Notes: a model not told the origin generated them from the sequence alone. 64,000 nt of DNA from Ahaetulla prasina (GCF_028640845.1 NC_080539.1:107224554-107288553); one strand, 5' to 3'. Counted from the stretch's first letter, positions 1 through 11,390 are shown. Made by a program: numbers and translations.

Positions 1-25
1 GACTTGGGAATCAGAGATCAGTTTG

Positions 26-26
26 T

Positions 27-57
<31 letters not shown>

Positions 58-480
58 TTTTATTAAATTTTTATACCGCCCTTCTCCCGAAGGACTCAGG
101 GCGGTGTACAGCCAGAAATAAAATACAAGATATATACAATTAAAAGAAATTAAAATATAGCAATTACTAAATGGCTGATAGTTAAAAATGAATTTAAAAT
201 TTAAAATATTAATAAAACCCCAATATAAAATCAAACTATTATGCTAGTCCCGCTTGAGTAAATAAATATGTTTTTAGCTCACGACGGAAGGTCCGAAGAT
301 CAGGCACTTGACGTAGGCCAGGGGGGAGTTCATTCCAGAGCGTCGATGCTCCCACAGAGAAGGCCCTACTCCTGGGGGCCGCCAGCCGACATTGTTTGGC
401 GGACGGCACCCTGAGGAGACCCTCTCTGTGAGAGCGTACGGGTCGGTGGGAGGCATACGGTAACAGCAGGCGGTCTCGTA
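26..480 (-). mobile_element. 3' end of an L2-like LINE with (TTTA)n tail
   Basis: Read on the minus strand, about 240-420 encodes the C-terminal end of a LINE reverse-transcriptase polyprotein, with the recognisable stretches STLWNELPPGL and FRRELKTYLF. It is followed by a 3' untranslated part with a GCCCTGAGTC-type motif and a tetranucleotide tail (TTTA on the + strand, 26-62). The WNxLP...F+xxLKxxLF pattern is typical of L2/CR1-group ends. It is 5' truncated near 480 and cannot code for an active enzyme. The family assignment is by motif only. Confidence 0.7.
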
Positions 481-2045
481 AGTTTACAGAGCTGATCTGT
501 GAATCTTGATATTTCTAAAAATCAGTGGGAGATTGTGGCAATCAAAATGCTTGTTCTCACCTTACTATGGCATCTTCCACTCAGATAAAGACACCCAAGT
601 GGCCTGGTTAATAATATAGTAATTCTAACCATAATGAGTGAATTCATATTATGCACACACACAAAAATCTCAACAATGCCATGTAGGACCTTCATGTTAT
701 ATCTGCATCAGCCCAATATTTATTTGCTCTATTAATACCAAATTGCCAACAGGGTTTCCTGCTGAGGAAAATATATTTCATCAGAAAAAAAGGCCACAGG
801 TTTGTCTAATAGGAATGAAAGTAATTATCCCAACAGATGAATTATTGAAATGGCATCTCCTCAAGTCACTCTTTATGGTAACCCATGGTACATTAAAAAA
901 ATGCTAACATTGGTACAAGGCTTCTACAGATGATCACTAGCCAGATTGAAAGTTTTCCCTTATGTGCCTCATGATAAAATTAGTTACAGCGGTCATCGGT
1001 GGTGGCCTTGACATGCTCCATCAACATTCACGGAAATGCAACTTTCACTATTGAGCAGTTACATTCTGCTTAGTCACTAATTTCCCAGTGAATTATCCCT
1101 CAGGTCACATTACCCACACTAATAGCCATTCCATCAGACCTTACCTTTGCATTGTTCAGAGTATTCCAGGGTATGGGTCCTTTCTTAATCACTGTACAGA
1201 TTGCAACAAATTCTACTTTTCCTGTTAGGCCTCACATCAGAGCTGGGCAGTAAATTACAGCGTTTTTCATACTTAATACCAAGTAAAACTCCTGGTGTGA
1301 CTTGACACAAGACTCTCAGACATGACTTGGGTAGTTTAAAACCTTTATTGCAGACCAGAGTAAAGGTTTAACCAAGTGATTGCCCACAGTGGAGCAAAGA
1401 AGTCTTTAGGTCAGTACTTCAGAACTTAAACTCATGGCTGTTTTCTCACAGTTTTCAGAACGAACAGGCATTTGGCCATTCTCTAGGGATAGCCTTGGGA
1501 GGCAGCTAAGATTACTTTACATAACAATTCTATCTACTTGGTTCCTGCCTTATCAGCTTTTACATTTCCAATAAATAAAACTGCCTCCTAGCGTTTGTCC
1601 TAAAGTTCCAGATTCCAGATTTGTAAGCCAACCATTAAGTTGGTTTATAATTATAGCTGTCAACTAGCTTGAGTTTTTCCAGTCTGGGTATAATGAAAAG
1701 AGATTTGACAACTACGTTAGAGAAATGATGATTATAGACAATCTATGAAAAGTTCAGCTTCAATCTAATAATAGTTTTAAAAAGGTGTTTTCTTACCTTT
1801 CATGACTATAAAACAAAATTAATTTAATGTGTCAGTATGATCAGAAGCAAAGAATAATGCCACAAGGTTTATTACTTTTAATCTCTCCTGATTTTAAGCT
1901 CTTCAATGTCTCATATATCTTCCTGAAATTATTATTATGACATCCTCAGTAAAATGTACACCATGATAATAAAATAGAGCAAAGGTGTCAAGATGTCATT
2001 CCAGGATATGTTTTTAGGGAAAACCATTAATTAATTCTTAAATCT
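481..2045. other. No gene or recognised repeat
   Basis: AT-rich unique-looking sequence. The only open frame of note (638-907) has no recognisable domain. This should be intron or 5' flank of TMEM244, because the exons found begin further right; no earlier TMEM244 exon was recognised here. Confidence 0.4.
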
Positions 2046-2048
<3 letters not shown>

Positions 2049-2106
<58 letters not shown>

Positions 2107-2153
2107 CCTCCCTCCCTCCCTCCCTCCCTCCCTCCCTCCCTCCCTCCCTCCCC
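2049..2153 (+). repeat. (TC)n followed by (TCCC)n
   Basis: About 27 TC units pass directly into about 13 TCCC units. The opposite-strand frame rich in R/E and G/R/E is an artefact of this tract. Confidence 0.97.
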
Positions 2154-3009
2154 TTTTTGATGTTATGGAAAACTTTGTTTTTTAATTTGGTAAAATTGAA
2201 TAACATTTGTTTGTTTTCTTGATTTAAAAAAATAGTGGTATTTGGGGATTGGCAGAGAGAGTTCTCTTCCTTTTCCTTTTTTCCCTTCAATTCTTGGAAA
2301 TTAAAGGAACAAATCATTAGCTGGAGTATTGTGCTCTCTAGTTCTTCCTTTTTCCTGGCCTCAGAAGTGCTGTGGTTACAGATGTGTGAAAAGAGACCAA
2401 TTCCCTGGGCTTATCTATGGGATTGCAGTACAGCAATTAGAGTAATGACCAGAAGAACTGTTGAAAGTTGGAAGAATAAATTAGAGATACAATTCTTAGT
2501 ATCTTACAGAAATCAAAGTAGTATTGCTCTTCACTCCACGGATCTTCCTGATTACTGAGAACAGCTATGATTAAATGGATGTCTTAAAAAAACCTAGGCT
2601 TTCTATTAAAATTCAAAAAACCTGCTTTCACTCTGTTGAACTAAAATGGATATTGATACTGATTTTGGAAGATGCAGAATCAGTTTTTTTGAGAATAAGG
2701 TGACTTGTTTCATGTCTCCATGTGAAGAACCAGCATACTTAGAACCAACCGCTCGAGACAATACTTGAATCTGTGCATTTTTAATTTAATCTTCTTCATC
2801 AGCATACTGTTAATCTATGTAACAGTGTACCCTTAAATTACTTGAGTATGTAATAAATGTCCGATCGTGATAGCAAGACTAACTATATGCATTAAATTCT
2901 TTTGGAAAGCTAGCAGCATAGTAAAAATTGTGACACTTTTCTAGCTTTATAAAAATGAGGATTTAACAAGTTAATAATGTTTTGGTAACTGCCATGACAT
3001 CTATACGTA

Positions 3010-3235
3010 GAGTGGTGGTGCAGTGGTTAGAATGCAGTACTGAAGGCTACTTCTGCTGACTGCCGGCTGCCAGCAATTTGGCAGTTTGAGTCTCCGCTTT
3101 CCATCCTTCCGAAATCAGTAAAATGAGAACCCAGATTGTTTGGGGCAATATGTTGATTCTGTAAACCGCTTAGAGAGGGCTGTAAAGCACTGTGAAGTGG
3201 TATATAAGTCTATATACCACTTATAACACTATCAG
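3010..3235 (+). mobile_element. tRNA-derived SINE (snake type, ends in 'gtatataagtct')
   Basis: It begins with a tRNA-like head (GGTGCAGTGGTTAGAATG resembles box A; GCAGTTTGAGTCTC resembles box B). A body follows with AAAATGAGAACCCAGATTGT, TGTAAACCGCTTAGAGAGG and GTGGTATATAAGTCTA. The same consensus recurs in this window near 3511-4648 (minus), 40893-41050 (plus), 58396-58604 (minus) and 61031-61264 (plus). Confidence 0.8.
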
Positions 3236-3510
3236 CTATGTAAATTTTTTTGTGTATTGGGTAATGCGTACACTGGTCCAAGCACACTTCAAAAAGTGAT
3301 CCTGTGGGACAGGATTGTCTTATTCCATATCATATTTCCTTTCATAAAAACTGAACTTCCTAAATGTTTGGTTTAAAAATGAACTTGACCCCACTTGCTT
3401 TCTCCGCATAGTAGGGATAGTTTAGGAGTGGCAGTCTTGTGAACATGTGGCAAGATGGAAATGTTCTGTCATGCCATAATGATATTGCTTCCATCAACTG
3501 CCCATTGCAC

Positions 3511-4648
3511 TAGCAGTAGCACTTAGACTTATATACCGCTTCATAGTGCTTTAGAAACCTCTCTGAACAGTTTAAAAAATGAGCATATTGCCCCTAACAA
3601 TTTGGGTCCTCATTTTACATAACATAACAACAGAGTTGGAAGGAACCTTGGAGGCCTTCTAGTCCAACCCCCTGCCTAGGCAGGAACCCTACACCATCTC
3701 AGTCAGATGGTTATCCTACATTTTCTTAAAAATTTCCAGTGTTGGAGCATTCACAACTTCTGCAGGCAAGTCGTTCCACTTATTAATTGTTCTAACTGTC
3801 AGGAAATTTCTCCTTAGTTCTAAGTTGCTTCTTTCTTTGATCAGTTTCCACCCATTGCTTCTTGTTCTACCCTCAGGTGCTTTGGAGAACAGCCTGACTC
3901 CCTCTTCTTTGTGGCAACCCCTGAGATATTGGAACACAGCTATCATGTCTCCCCTAGTCCTTCTTTTTATTAAACTAGACATACCCAGTTCCTGCAACCG
4001 TTCTTCATATGTCTTAGCCTCCAGTCCTCTAATCATCTTTGTTGCTCTTCTCTGCACTCTTTCTAGAGTCTCAACATCTTTTTTACATCGTGGAGACCAA
4101 AACTGGATGCAATATTCCAAGTGTGGCCTTACCAAGGCATTATAAAGTGGCACTAACACTTCACATGATCTTGATTTTATCCCTCTGTTTATGCAGCCCA
4201 GAACTGTGTTGGCTTTTTTAGCAGTTGCTGCACACTGCTGGCTCATATCTAAATGGTTATCCACTAGGACTCCAAGATCCCTCTCACAGGTACTACTATT
4301 GAGCCAGGTACCACATATACGGTACTGGTGCATTTTGTTTTTTTTGCCTAAATGTAGAATCTTACTTTTTTCTCTGTTGAATTTCATTTTGTTAGATAGC
4401 GCCCAATGTTCAAGTTTGTCAAGATCTTTCTGTAATTTGAGCCTATCTTCTGGAGTGTTGGCTATTCCTGCCAGCTTGGTGTCATCTGCAAATTTGATGA
4501 GTTCCCCATCTATCCCCTTGTCCAAGTCATTTTACTGACCTCAGAAGGATGGAAAGCTGAGTCAACCTTGGATCGGTCAGGATCGAACTGCTGGCGACAG
4601 TATTCGCCTGCAACACTACATACTAATCACTGTGCCACCATGCCGCCA
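3511..4648 (-). mobile_element. tRNA-derived SINE split by a CR1 insertion
   Basis: The tail half is 3511-3618 and the head half is 4527-4648, both in minus orientation and of the same SINE family as at 3010. The two halves join cleanly once the CR1 copy between them is removed. Confidence 0.8.
3619..4526 (-). mobile_element. CR1 LINE, 5'-truncated, 3' RT end
   Basis: The minus-strand frame (about 269 codons, 4525-3716) is the C-terminal part of a CR1 reverse transcriptase. It starts inside the catalytic region with KFADDTKLAG (the FADD box) and continues through a thumb-like region to RRNFLTVRTINKWNDLPAEVV. The 3' untranslated end holds the CR1-typical CCAACTCTGTTG and finishes in TTATG repeats. 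It is bracketed by a 9-bp direct repeat TCATTTTAC (3610-3618 and 4527-4535). The N-terminal endonuclease is absent, so the copy is dead. Confidence 0.92.
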
Positions 4649-5018
4649 TATATCTCTTAATCAGTTTTCCAATCCACAGATTAAACTGAAAATCCCAAAA
4701 AAGTAATAATAAGTGTAGTTATACACTTTATAGTTTAAATAGAAGGCACAGAAAAAATAATTAAATTCAGTCTAAAATTATGTATCTGTATCACAGTTTG
4801 TGAGAAACACAAACACAAATTTATCTCCAAGGATTTTGTGTTGGCCATCAGCCATGCAAAGATTACTTTACAAACTGAGGATAACATACCACTGCCAGCC
4901 TGCTCCTATCTTTAACAGCAATCTGATATTTGGAAATTTAGCAGACTTAGAATTAGAAAGCACTGAACAAAAGATCCCATTTATTGTTTTAATGAGTACC
5001 TCTTTAATGTGTTTCTAG

Positions 5019-5144
5019 TTCTTATAATATCAATGGAAATAGCCTACGTCATCTCTGGACTGCTCTTTGCCTTGCTGGTAGAAGAATGGGTCTGGGATTA
5101 TGCCATTACTATTACAATCATTCACATCACAGTAACTTCAGCAG
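5019..5144 (+). CDS. TMEM244: TMEM244 internal coding exon (first of the three seen)
   Basis: The exon is bounded by an acceptor (tttctag, AG at 5017-5018) and a donor (GCAG/gtaggt, GT at 5145-5146). It starts with 2 nt of a split codon and ends with 1 nt. The frame reads LIISMEIAYVISGLLF, then the signature VEEWVWDYAIT, then hydrophobic ITIIHITVTSA. I recognise this as TMEM244, a small multi-pass membrane protein of unknown biochemical function. Two predicted membrane segments flank the acidic/aromatic EEWVWDY turn. Joining to 8795 restores GTA (V) across the junction. Earlier exons, including the start codon, were not found in the window and presumably lie to the left. A solo LTR and a hAT element sit in the intron that follows. 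Confidence 0.88.
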
Positions 5145-5431
5145 GTAGGTATATTGTTTATTAAATAACATTACTTCAGAAAAATGATAGCCGATGATTT
5201 TTGAAAGCAGTTTTATAGATGCACATTCACATAACCACATTGTTGGCTTTTGTTATGTATTGAAAACATATATATAGTTGTGTTAAGCCCTGTTAAAGTG
5301 AAACTAACCTTTAGATGACCCTAACTGTTAACTCCAAGTGTTTTGGAGGGAAACTTAGTACATTCATATTTGGGCGGGCTTTTTCAAGTATTATGATTGG
5401 TTAAGGCTCTGTGAAGGTTCTGTGCCTAGAA

Positions 5432-5568
5432 CAAGGGTGGGATTCAACCAGTTCGCACCACTTTGGGAGAACCGGCTGTTAACTTTCTGAACAGTTTGGT
5501 GAACTGGTTGTTGGAAGAAATCATTAGGTTAGAGAATTGGTTGTTAAATTATTTGAATCCCACCACTG
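5432..5568. mobile_element. hAT miniature element
   Basis: The ends are imperfect inverted repeats (CAAGGGTGGGATTCAA at the left, TTGAATCCCACCACTG at the right). Flanking 8-mers are GCCTAGAA (5424-5431) and GTCTAGAG (5569-5576), matching 6 of 8. The size and 8-bp duplication fit a non-autonomous hAT transposon of the CAGTGGTGGG-end family also found at 21828 and 38349. Confidence 0.7.
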
Positions 5569-6060
5569 GTCTAGAGTATAAATTACAGGCATTTGCCTGC
5601 TGTTCCTCAGTTCCAGTTTGAGTCAATAAATGTTGTAACACAACTATATATATTCAATACATAACAGCTTTATCTTGCCTCAGATTCTTCTTACTGAACA
5701 CATAAAGTAGGTTAAAAGAAACAAGCAATGCTGACAGCTCTAGCACACTACAATATGTTGGGTTACAGCTGCTATTATCTTTAGCCAGTATGGCCCATTG
5801 CTCTGTTGTGGCAAATTACTTGAGTTGGTTAGAGGAACGATATATCAGAATCATCCATGCTTTCATATTTTTGTTAAATATGTGTATATTTCCTCACTAT
5901 ACACATTCACATACATACTATATGTAATTATGTGATTTTCATCTTTTTTGTAACTCAAAACGTTAACCGCTTTTCAGTTTTTCTTTGCTGAAGGAGAAAA
6001 GGGGCACTTGTAATGAACATAAACGTTCCGGCTGAAATGTACTGTGCTGCACGTGGAAAT

Positions 6061-6248
6061 TGTTAAGTTCGGGCAATGACGAGGCAGGAGACGATACAAG
6101 TGACAACAGCTCTGTAGTTTATTGTGATCCCAGCAAAGGCCAACAGGCAAAAACCCCTCTTTAAATAGTATTTTGGCTGAGGCATCAGCCAATCAGCAAC
6201 GTGCATTTTCCCGCCCAAATTTCCCTCCTAAAATTCAAATACATTACA
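6061..6248 (-). mobile_element. Solo LTR with 5-bp target duplication
   Basis: The copy runs TGTTAAG...CATTACA (TG...CA ends) and is flanked by perfect GAAAT duplications (6056-6060 and 6249-6253). On the minus strand it has promoter-like order: an inverted-CCAAT motif (GATTGGCTGATG), a TATA-like TATTTAAAG, then AATAAA about 50 nt further. No internal retroelement sequence flanks it, so it is a solo LTR left by recombination. The superfamily was not determined. Confidence 0.8.
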
Positions 6249-6559
6249 GAAATAATATAAGTGTTGCTTTAAAATTGGACTGTAAGTGATAGCAAATGTT
6301 GAACTGATGCATCCTGGATGTATGTCACCAAGTTGGCAGGATGTGGGTGACACTATGTTAACTTGCAAGGTAATTTCTAGGTTATAGTTTGCACCGAATT
6401 GCAACAGTAAAAATTGGCTTTGGTTGGACTTGCGACATACTGGCCAAAACCCCCAGAAAAACTGACCGATACTGTTTTATCATTAGCAGGGAATGGTGAA
6501 TAGGCAGACCTGAGGCTGCATAACCTAGTCTATAGCTTCTGTATGTTACTAAACAACTT

Positions 6560-7000
6560 TTATTTGTTTATTTTCACTGATAAGCAATGTGGTCAAAAGG
6601 CATGTCTGCCTCACTCAATGATGGCAATCTCTGCTGTCATGGTTGTCCTTGTTAACCTAATGCCATGATTACTAGATCAGGCAAATTCCTGATGTCTTTC
6701 CCATTGAGGGAATTCATGGGTGCGGGATGAGAGTGGAGAACCCATTGGCTTGTGACCTTCCCTGCTGGCTTCCCCACTGACTTTCTGGGAAAGCTGATAG
6801 GGAAAATTGCAAATGGTGATCACATGATCACATGGCACCTCAATTGGTCATACTGTAAGTGCAAATTGGTTGTCAAGCACCAAATTGCAATCATGTGATC
6901 ACAGAGTTGATGGGATTGCAGGAACTTTGGGGATTGGTTGTAACCACAATTTGTGCAGCATGGTTGTAACTTCAAACAGTTGCTGAAAAGATGGTTATAG
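6560..7000 (-). repeat. Decayed dispersed repeat (mariner-like, ~400 bp family)
   Basis: Phrases such as GTGATCACATGATCAC, GGTTGTAACTTCAAACAGTTGCT and GGTTATAGGTTGAAG match, in reverse, the better preserved copy at 42571-42962. It is heavily diverged, and the ends are not certain. Confidence 0.45.
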
Positions 7001-7609
7001 GTTGAAGACACTTTGTATATAAAAGCCTTGATTTGGCAAAGCCATATGTGGTGGAGGTCACAGGGTATTTTCCATGACTAATATAGTCGGTTATGACTAG
7101 GAAATACGAGGAGTGAATATCAGACAGCATGAATTAACAAGAGAAAAATAGTTATGTTCTGAGTCTATGCAATTAAGATAAATGAGAAGGATGTAACAGA
7201 CCTGAATGAAGGCAAATAATTTTGTGGAGAAGAGTTGATGAATACATGCAAGGAAGTGAAGGTATAAGTTTAATTATGAAAAAAAAGGGCTAAACTGTAG
7301 TGAGAAAGTATGAATTGGTTGTTATGGGTGCATATGAAATAAGAATTTATTGGTTGATGATAATTGCATGCCCTTATCCAGGGGCTATTGATTTGAGGGA
7401 TGAAGTGGAATGGAATGGAAAAAGTGTTCAATGTTTTGAATGAATACAATCTGGAGTGAAAGATGCCTTCCATTAGGTGACATGAATATATGTGGGGATA
7501 TGCAAGAGATGCTGCATGGGTTGAGAAAGGCATGTAATGGGAAGGTAGTTGGCAAAGCTTAGGGGAGCACATGGGAGGGTGACATCAGCTGGGAATAATG
7601 CAAGGTGAT

Positions 7610-7747
7610 CCTTCCTTCCTTCCTTCCTTCCTTCCTTCCTTCCTTCCTTCCTTCCTTCCTTCCTCCTTACCTCCCTCCCTCCCTCCCTCCATCCCATCCC
7701 ATCCCATCCCATCCCATCCCATCCCATCCCATCCCATCCCATCCCAT
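7610..7747 (+). repeat. Compound microsatellite (CTTC)n-(CTCC)n-(ATCCC)n
   Basis: Tetramers CTTC run to about 7664, then CTCC units, then about eleven ATCCC pentamers to 7747. The long G/W/D/M- and S/H/P-rich frames over it are repeat translation, not genes. Confidence 0.97.
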
Positions 7748-8794
7748 CTCATTCCAGCAGCTAGGTAAATGGTTGCTGCTTGGTAGAAAGAGAGAGTGAG
7801 CGAAAGATTGTGAGACTGGCTGGGAAATTGTCATTGAATTTTGAAAATGAAGATTATGTGACTGCAGCAGCCGCCCAGCAACAGCCAGTAGCACTGAAGC
7901 AGCCACAACTATCCCAAATTTCATTCCATAGGGAGTCATGGTTCCTGGATTTTGAATACATTTTGTAAGTTATCCCATTTTGAGTTAGTTCAAAAATGGT
8001 TGTCATATTATGCTCCATTCCACCCAGTTAAAGGTCACAACAATGAGAGTTTTAGTGGTATATAGATGTGCAACCAAACATAAATAATAATAAATTATAT
8101 GCTACCTGACTTACAATGATTCTGGTGGTTCACAACAACCAACCAAAGAAATTACAATAAAATAAATAAAACACAAAACATGGCAAGCTCAACAAAACTA
8201 GCGGTCTTACTCTCCCTCCCTGGGTAAAGAACAAGGACTTCATGGCTTTTCTAAACCAGGGAAAGTCCATTGAGATAATTTGGATACAAGGTTATTCTTG
8301 TGAACCAGCACGGAATTTTCATTAATTCTGAAAGACCTGAAATACATCCTTTCCTCAGCACATCTCAGAACGCAGTTGATTAGCATTTAATAATGGATTA
8401 AATCTAGACCAAAAGTGCAGCCATCACCAAGCACACTTTGGGTGTAAATTCCCACTGAACAATTCTTTAGAAGGAAAGGAGAACAAGGAGACATGTAGTA
8501 TCCCTAACACCTGGTTCAGAGAGGGTAACAGGTGCCTAAGAGGCACATAGTACCTTGATACATAATGCTCTCATCTGCACCAGAACATGCCTTTTTAAAA
8601 TATAGTTTCTAAACTGTAATAATTAACAGCAATGTACTCTATTGGGTTTTTTTTATTTCAATTCTTTCCTAAAATTGATTTATAAGCCCAGTGGTGTTAT
8701 ATTCATAAGATTATTTTTTTCTTTTCAAAGATAATATTTGATGTTGATGTTTTTCCTCCTAATTTCATGTAGATCATAATTTTTTATTTTACAG

Positions 8795-8839
8795 TAATGG
8801 CTGAATTTCCACTGATGTTGCACTGGTGGGCAGCGTTAG
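8795..8839 (+). CDS. TMEM244: TMEM244 coding exon (second of the three seen)
   Basis: This is a 45-nt micro-exon between tttacag (AG at 8793-8794) and g/gtatgt. It begins with 2 nt completing GTA (V) from the previous exon, reads MAEFPLMLHWWAAL, and leaves 1 nt (G) for the next exon. The HWWAAL block is what I recognise from vertebrate TMEM244. The exon encodes the loop and the start of the last membrane segment. Both flanking phases agree with the neighbouring exons, which is the main evidence that so short a piece is real. Confidence 0.85.
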
Positions 8840-9404
8840 GTATGTTTAAACAATTATGATTTTATCATCCCAAACAGCAAATCTATAATTTTGATAGTTA
8901 GGAAGCATCACTCTACTAAAACATATCATTTAAAAAGAAATAGGGAAACAACTTGTCAATTCATACATCTTCACCTATCTGTTTGCAACTATAATCTTCA
9001 GCATGATTATTCAATCATAAATCACACAAATATATATTTATATAAAATATATTTGACATTTTATTGAATGCTAGAGCTTTGAGAACTTAAATTACATAGA
9101 AAAACAGACATACAGTACGTGTCTGGAATAAATAATATTGATGAAAAAAATGTGCTTTTCAACATCAGAATAGAAATTCTAGACTTTCATATTGTGTTAC
9201 AATATTGGATGCAAATGCATATGTCACATGGCAAATTTGATTACTTTTGGTTAATGGCTAGATGAGAAATCACCACAAAACCAAAGGCATAAGGAAGTTT
9301 TAAAAATGTATAATATAATTTTATATTAATTTTTATATTATTGACAAGAAAATTACATGTTCAGAAGAGTCTTCAGGAATTGAACTTAGTCAGTGGGAAA
9401 TATT

Positions 9405-9600
9405 AGCTTTTTATTTTTATTTTATTTATTTATCAAGTTTCTATACCACCCATGCTTCTGGAAGGTGTACAAGTAAAGCATACAAAATCTGTGGTTAAAA
9501 ACAAAAATAAAACAGAATTAAAAAGAACAATTGCAAAGTTAAAAGGCAGAGGAAATGCCTTCAAACCACCAGTTCTCCCCAGGGTATCATGACACTCCTA
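9405..9600 (-). repeat. Degraded L2-like LINE tail
   Basis: A TTTA-rich tail, then TTTCTATACCACCCATGC and ACAAGTAAAGCATACAAAA, resemble the 3' untranslated end seen at 26-130. It is too decayed to translate. Confidence 0.4.
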
Positions 9601-9861
9601 GATATATGTAAGTCGGGACTTTTTGAAGTTGATCCTGTGTTGTTTATCCTAAAGTCAATACAACATTTTTAAAAAAGAAGACTTCGGAATAACTGCAGAT
9701 AAATTATCTCTCAACACATAAGGATTCTGTATAAACAGTTACAGGTTTCCCACTTTGAAGTAGTGAGAGTTCTGTCCTGGTAAGATGTTGAGTCTTCTCA
9801 GGGAAAAAAAATACTAAATCCAAACATCAGAACTAAAATTCTAGAGTTCCCTGGAAAGAAA

Positions 9862-9864
<3 letters not shown>

Positions 9865-9926
<62 letters not shown>
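9865..9926. repeat. (TA)n abutting the left end of the Penelope-like element
   Basis: A pure TA run of about 60 bp ends exactly where the retroelement terminus TTGTTTTCTGAGG begins. Confidence 0.97.
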
Positions 9927-9931
<5 letters not shown>

Positions 9932-10012
9932 TTCTGAGGTTTTCGCGGGTGTTTGTATGTAGGTCTTTGGTTATTCGGGTTTTCTCCCGTGTAAAATTGG
10001 AAGTGTCTTGGC

Positions 10013-10046
10013 GACGTTTCGACGAAGTCTCATTCGTCATCTTCAG
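10013..10046 (-). other. Hammerhead-like RNA core, left terminus
   Basis: On the minus strand: CTGAAGA, T, stem GACGAA / loop TGAGAC / stem TTCGTC, GAAA, CGTC. It is an exact inverted copy of the module at 11233-11266. It matches the hammerhead order CUGANGA-stem II-GAAA except for one extra base before stem II; stem I pairing is weak. Confidence 0.5.
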
Positions 10047-11232
10047 GCTTCAGCTTCGTGCTTCTGGGAGCAGTGTGCGATCGCAGCTGTTTCTTCCTTT
10101 TAACTGCTAGTGGGGGTTTGAACTGATTGGGTGGGAGTTTGGCTGTGCTCTGATTGGATGGGGGTTTTTTTTGTGCTCTGATTGGCTGGGGGTGTGTCCT
10201 GTTTGGGTGGGGGCTTGATTGTGCTCAGTTTAGTCTGTGTTGCAGAGGGATTTGAGCTGGTGAGCTGCATAGTTGTTGTTTGGCTTTGTGGTCGTGCTAC
10301 ATCTTCATAGTGGGTGTCAGTCTGCTGCATGTATGGATTGGAGGGGTTTGAAATGGCTAATGTTGCAGCTGCGGTCTGGCTTCTGGTCCTTGGTCGTGCT
10401 TCATGATCAGTGTGGGTTTGGGTCTGCTTTCTGGGTGGATGTGCAGTGGTGACATCCTGTGTGGACCTCGTGAGTGTGGGTCTGGTGTCATTCCTCATGT
10501 TAGGGACTCGTTTGTCAATAAGGGCAGGTTTCCAAATGGCTGGTAGGCGGGAGGTATCATCTCGTTTGTTCATGCTGTGTGGGCGTTTTTCTATCTCAAT
10601 GGCTTCTCTGATTATTCTGTTGTTAAAGTGTTCAGTTTTGGCGATAGTTCTGGTCTTTTTAAAGTCAATATCATGTCCTGTGACTTTAAAGTGTTGGACC
10701 AGGGAAGAAGTTGGTTCCTCTTTTTTGACTGAGTTCTTGTGTTCTTCAATGCGTGCACTTATTCTTCTGTTGGTTTGTCCAATGTATGTGGAGGGGCAGG
10801 CGGTGCATGGGATTTCATATACTCCTTGATTTTCTAATTCAATTTTGTCTTTGGGGTTTCTTAGGATGGTGGATATTTTTCGGTTAGTGCAGAATGCTGT
10901 CTTGATGTTGTGTTTGTGGAGGATCTTGCTGATTCTGTCTGTAGTGCCTTTTATATATGGGAGGAGGGCTGTGCCGTTTTCTTGTTCTCTGTCTTGTTCT
11001 CTGTCTTGTTCTCTGTTCACCAGCTCAAATCCCTCTGCAACACAGACTAAACTGAGCACAATCAAGCCCCCACCCAAACAGGACACACCCCCAGCCAATC
11101 AGAGCACAAAAAAACCCCCATCCAATCAGAGCACAGCCAAACTCCCACCCAATCAGTTCAAACCCCCACTAGCAGTTAAAAGGAAGAAACAGCTGCGATC
11201 GCACACTGCTCCCAGAAGCACGAAGCTGAAGC

Positions 11233-11266
11233 CTGAAGATGACGAATGAGACTTCGTCGAAACGTC
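11233..11266 (+). other. Hammerhead-like RNA core, right terminus
   Basis: On the plus strand CTGAAGA (11233-11239) is followed by T, GACGAA (11241-11246), a 6-nt loop, TTCGTC (11253-11258), GAAA (11259-11262) and CGTC. The 6-bp stem is perfect. Hammerhead motifs are known from the terminal repeats of Penelope-like elements; catalytic activity here is inferred, not shown. Confidence 0.5.
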
Positions 11267-11314
11267 GCCAAGACACTTCCAATTTTACACGGGAGAAAAC
11301 CTGAACAACCAAAG

Positions 11315-11318
<4 letters not shown>

Positions 11319-11389
<71 letters not shown>
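11319..11389. repeat. (AT)n abutting the right end of the Penelope-like element
   Basis: A pure AT run of about 70 bp starts right after the retroelement terminus, mirroring the run at 9865-9926. Confidence 0.97.

Positions 11390-11390
<1 letters not shown>

Larger units (their letters stand above)
5145..8794 (+). other. TMEM244 intron
   Basis: It runs from the gtaggt donor at 5145 to the acag acceptor ending at 8794. It holds a hAT miniature element, a solo LTR, a decayed dispersed repeat and a compound microsatellite. No additional exon was seen. Confidence 0.75.
9927..11318 (-). mobile_element. Penelope-like retroelement with inverted termini and GIY-YIG endonuclease
   Basis: The minus-strand frame (11098-10100, 332 codons) encodes the C-terminal GIY-YIG endonuclease of a Penelope-like element. 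Residues 92-120 read GVYEIPCTACPSTYIGQTNR and on to RRISARIEEH. They contain the Y...YIG core, the CxxC of the zinc-binding insert, and the R of the active site; H135/H142 and the E-rich helix (REAIEIEK, 164-171) follow. The reverse-transcriptase domain is missing, so the copy is 5' truncated. About 300 bp at 9945-10265 recurs inverted at 11017-11305, and the first ~28 residues of the frame come from this inverted copy. A 12-bp unit is tandemly repeated at about 10981-11016 (residues REQD). The element lies in the last TMEM244 intron, about 320 bp before the terminal exon. Confidence 0.9.

Noticed and set aside
4800..5018. Frame ending just before the first TMEM244 exon seen
   Set aside because: It is in a different frame, ends at the splice acceptor, and has no resemblance to the TMEM244 N-terminus.
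7473..7939. Frames with (GWDGM)n and (GRKE)n
   Set aside because: They are translations of the compound microsatellite at 7610-7747.
10410..10829. 139-codon plus-strand frame
   Set aside because: It is antisense to the GIY-YIG coding region of the Penelope-like element.
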